Source: Methanomicrobiales archaeon
GTDB taxonomy: Archaea > Halobacteriota > Methanomicrobia > Methanomicrobiales > Methanospirillaceae
NCBI GenBank assembly: GCA_012520015.1
Contig: JAAYPD010000217.1
Span: 1-7,063, forward strand
Length of the DNA stretch: 7,063 bases
Reading direction: 5' to 3'
The position numbers and the translations under genes were made by a program. Shown piece after piece: positions 6,184 through 7,063 of the stretch. Every line of letters begins with the position of its first letter. Within the stretch, counting starts at the first letter, position 1. Under the pieces are notes generated by a model. It was not told the DNA's origin and did not search any database. It saw nothing but the letters and a program-made list of their open reading frames with translations.

Positions 6184-6192
6184 ATGGTATTT
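6184..6192 (-). promoter_or_regulatory. TATA-like box for the AAA+/FHA operon
   Basis: On the minus strand ATAAATACC lies about 20 bases before ATG 6166 and 35 before ATG 6151. It would start a transcript close to 6160-6165, which would favour the internal start at 6151. A second candidate, CTTATATGAA at 6268-6277, would give a leader of about 80 bases. The sequence cannot choose between them. Confidence 0.25.
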
Positions 6193-6282
6193 ATGGCAGA
6201 CAGCATCTGTGAAAAAGAAATTCCCAGTAATGAAGATAATGTCGACCTGGCATTTGAACTTTTTTCATATAAGACAGCTTAA
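6193..6282 (+). pseudogene. 29-codon ORF, possible truncated gene start
   Basis: An ATG-started frame encodes 29 residues (MADSICEKEIPSNED..., ending in FELFSYKTA) before TAA. It is divergent from the AAA+ gene and sits in that gene's promoter region, with no clear Shine-Dalgarno. The balanced, acidic composition reads like the start of a real cytoplasmic protein, and an ending of this kind (FELFSxKT) is reminiscent of the beginning of winged-helix regulators, but this is only an impression. It could be a gene broken at about 6280 by the adjacent mobile-element remnant, a small protein, or chance. Confidence 0.2.
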
Positions 6283-6354
6283 GGGTCTGCCACTTGACCA
6301 ACAACAATTCAGTGTTACTGATAACCAATTAAGCTTTGGCCGACAATAGGAATA

Positions 6355-6391
6355 TTTATATACTTTCTTACCCGTCCTTCGGATCAAGGAG
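6355..6391 (+). promoter_or_regulatory. TATA box and Shine-Dalgarno before the transposase remnant
   Basis: TTTATATA (6355-6362) is the best TATA box in the window. A start point about 25 bases on (near 6385) is followed at once by AAGGAG (6386-6391) and, five bases later, ATG 6397. These expression signals are intact although the reading frame they serve is broken after 12 codons. Confidence 0.55.
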
Positions 6392-6396
6392 AAAAT

Positions 6397-6626
6397 ATGA
6401 AATACTCTCCTTATGCCAGTTTCAAAAGCCTGTAACAGTGGGCATTAAAAAAAATTGACCCTGGTTTTGTTAAAGGTGTAGCTCATGAACAGGGTTTTTA
6501 ATTCAAAAAAGAAAGATAGATCCATGTAATCTGGTTTTAGTTCTCGTTTTTGGCATAAGCTATCGCTCAAAACCGACGATGGAGGAATATTATCGTTATT
6601 ATGAGAATGCAGGTATTACTCACTGA
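6397..6626 (+). pseudogene. Decayed N-terminal fragment of an IS4-type transposase
   Basis: Frame 6397 reads MKYSPYASFKSL, a TAA at 6433-6435, then QWALKKIDPGFVKGVAHEQGF to a second TAA at 6499-6501. One extra T in the T run at 6495-6499 would join this to the frame starting at 6501, which stays open for 41 codons. That frame includes RKIDPCNLVLVLVFGIS and RSKPTMEEYYRYYENAGITH before TGA at 6624-6626. The order (HEQGF, KRKIDP, a hydrophobic LVFG stretch, then a YENAGIT-like helix) resembles the N-terminus of IS4-family transposases, though this is recalled by eye and not searched. The catalytic DDE core is entirely absent. The fragment stops 12 bases short of the convergent SDR gene. Two disruptions plus truncation indicate an old, inactive remnant. 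No terminal inverted repeats or target duplication could be identified. Confidence 0.55.
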
Positions 6627-6637
6627 TCCTGAATTTT

Positions 6638-7063
6638 TCAAGACCTTTTCTTTTCTTCGTCGATAATCCTTCCAAGCCCTTCCCTCAAGTCAATCTCCGG
6701 CTTCCATCTTAATTTATCCATTGCTTTAGTAATATCCGGCACCCTGCGTGTAGGGTCATCAGGCGGCATGGGTTGATATGTTAACTCTGACTTCGAACCG
6801 GTTAACTCGATGATCCTCTGGGCCAGATCAAGTATGGTCCATTCAACCGGGTTTCCAATGTTAATAACTTCTCCTGTTAATCCAGGCAATCCTGCAAGTC
6901 GAAGCAACCCGGTTATCTGGTCAGTGACATAGCAAAAAGATCTGGTCTGCTTCCCATCTCCAAAAATTGTGATCGGTACATCATGTACTGCCTGGTCAAT
7001 GAAGCGGGGAATTACTCTTCCATAGTGCCCGTCAGACCTCATCCGTGGCCCGTAGGTATTAAA
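6638..7063 (-). CDS. NAD-dependent nucleotide-sugar epimerase/dehydratase, probably UDP-glucuronate decarboxylase (C-terminal part)
   Basis: This is the C-terminal 141 residues of an extended SDR enzyme, with its start beyond the right edge. The frame is open to base 7063, so the ATG at 7042 is internal. It opens with FNTYGPRMRSDGHYGRVIPRF, the segment that follows the YxxxK active site in this family. Then come ITIFGDGKQTRSFCYVTD, the substrate-binding Arg region, and VINIGNPVEWTILDLAQ. PDDPTRRVPDITKAMDKLRWKPEIDLREGL closes the fold. The GNP-E-TILE-type segment and DDPxRRxPDIxKA resemble UDP-glucuronate decarboxylase (UDP-xylose synthase) more than UDP-galactose 4-epimerase or dTDP-glucose dehydratase. 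Catalytic and NAD-binding residues are outside the window, so the exact reaction is inferred. Such enzymes supply activated sugars for surface glycans. The 3' end faces the transposase remnant. Confidence 0.88.
   Translation of the reverse strand, partial: FNTYGPRMRSDGHYGRVIPRFIDQAVHDVPITIFGDGKQTRSFCYVTDQITGLLRLAGLPGLTGEVINIGNPVEWTILDLAQRIIELTGSKSELTYQPMPPDDPTRRVPDITKAMDKLRWKPEIDLREGLGRIIDEEKKRS

Noticed and set aside
6533..6574. GGTTTT / AAAACC inverted pair as a terminal repeat or CRISPR-like repeat
   Set aside because: Only six bases match, there is no second copy or spacing pattern, and the intervening sequence is explained by the transposase-like frame.
6627..6637. Continuation of the transposase remnant into the SDR gene
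   Set aside because: After TGA 6624-6626 no frame continues the transposase-like sequence, and from 6638 the minus-strand SDR coding sequence explains the DNA.
1..7063. CRISPR array, tRNA or rRNA genes
   Set aside because: No regularly spaced repeats, no cloverleaf-like segment with a GTTCRA motif and no rRNA-like sequence were seen.

Overview
The window looks like chromosome from a methanogenic archaeon, most likely of the Methanomicrobiales or a near relative. It carries an Alba chromatin protein, a short 2[4Fe-4S] ferredoxin, an archaeal/fungal-type aspartate-semialdehyde dehydrogenase and a hydrogenase maturation gene. Promoters look archaeal: TATA-like boxes about 25 bases before leaderless or short-leader starts, and T-rich tracts after genes. 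The lineage is inferred from gene content and by-eye protein similarity, not from a search.

Plus strand, 1-3441: the 3' part of dapB, a 57-residue ferredoxin gene, asd, an alba gene 5 bases after asd, a small secreted protein of unknown function and a MarC-family membrane protein. asd and dapB both belong to the aspartate-to-lysine (diaminopimelate) pathway, and the ferredoxin lies between them.

Minus strand, 3482-6166: hypC, which converges on marC, then (in transcription order) a large two-module AAA+ protein followed 16 bases later by a zinc-ribbon/FHA protein. The AAA+ protein has one good P-loop, but its Walker B, sensor 1 and sensor 2 positions look altered and its first AAA-like module has no P-loop. 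With the FHA partner it forms the most unusual unit here, possibly a phosphothreonine-responsive ATP-binding switch or remodelling device.

6167-6637: about 470 bases without an intact gene. A well-formed TATA box, Shine-Dalgarno and ATG lead into a decayed, 3'-truncated N-terminus of what looks like an IS4-type transposase, with one stop codon, one frameshift in a T run and loss of the rest. A 29-codon ORF beside it may be another broken gene start.

Minus strand, 6638-7063: the C-terminal part of a nucleotide-sugar SDR enzyme, closest by eye to UDP-glucuronate decarboxylase, running off the right edge.
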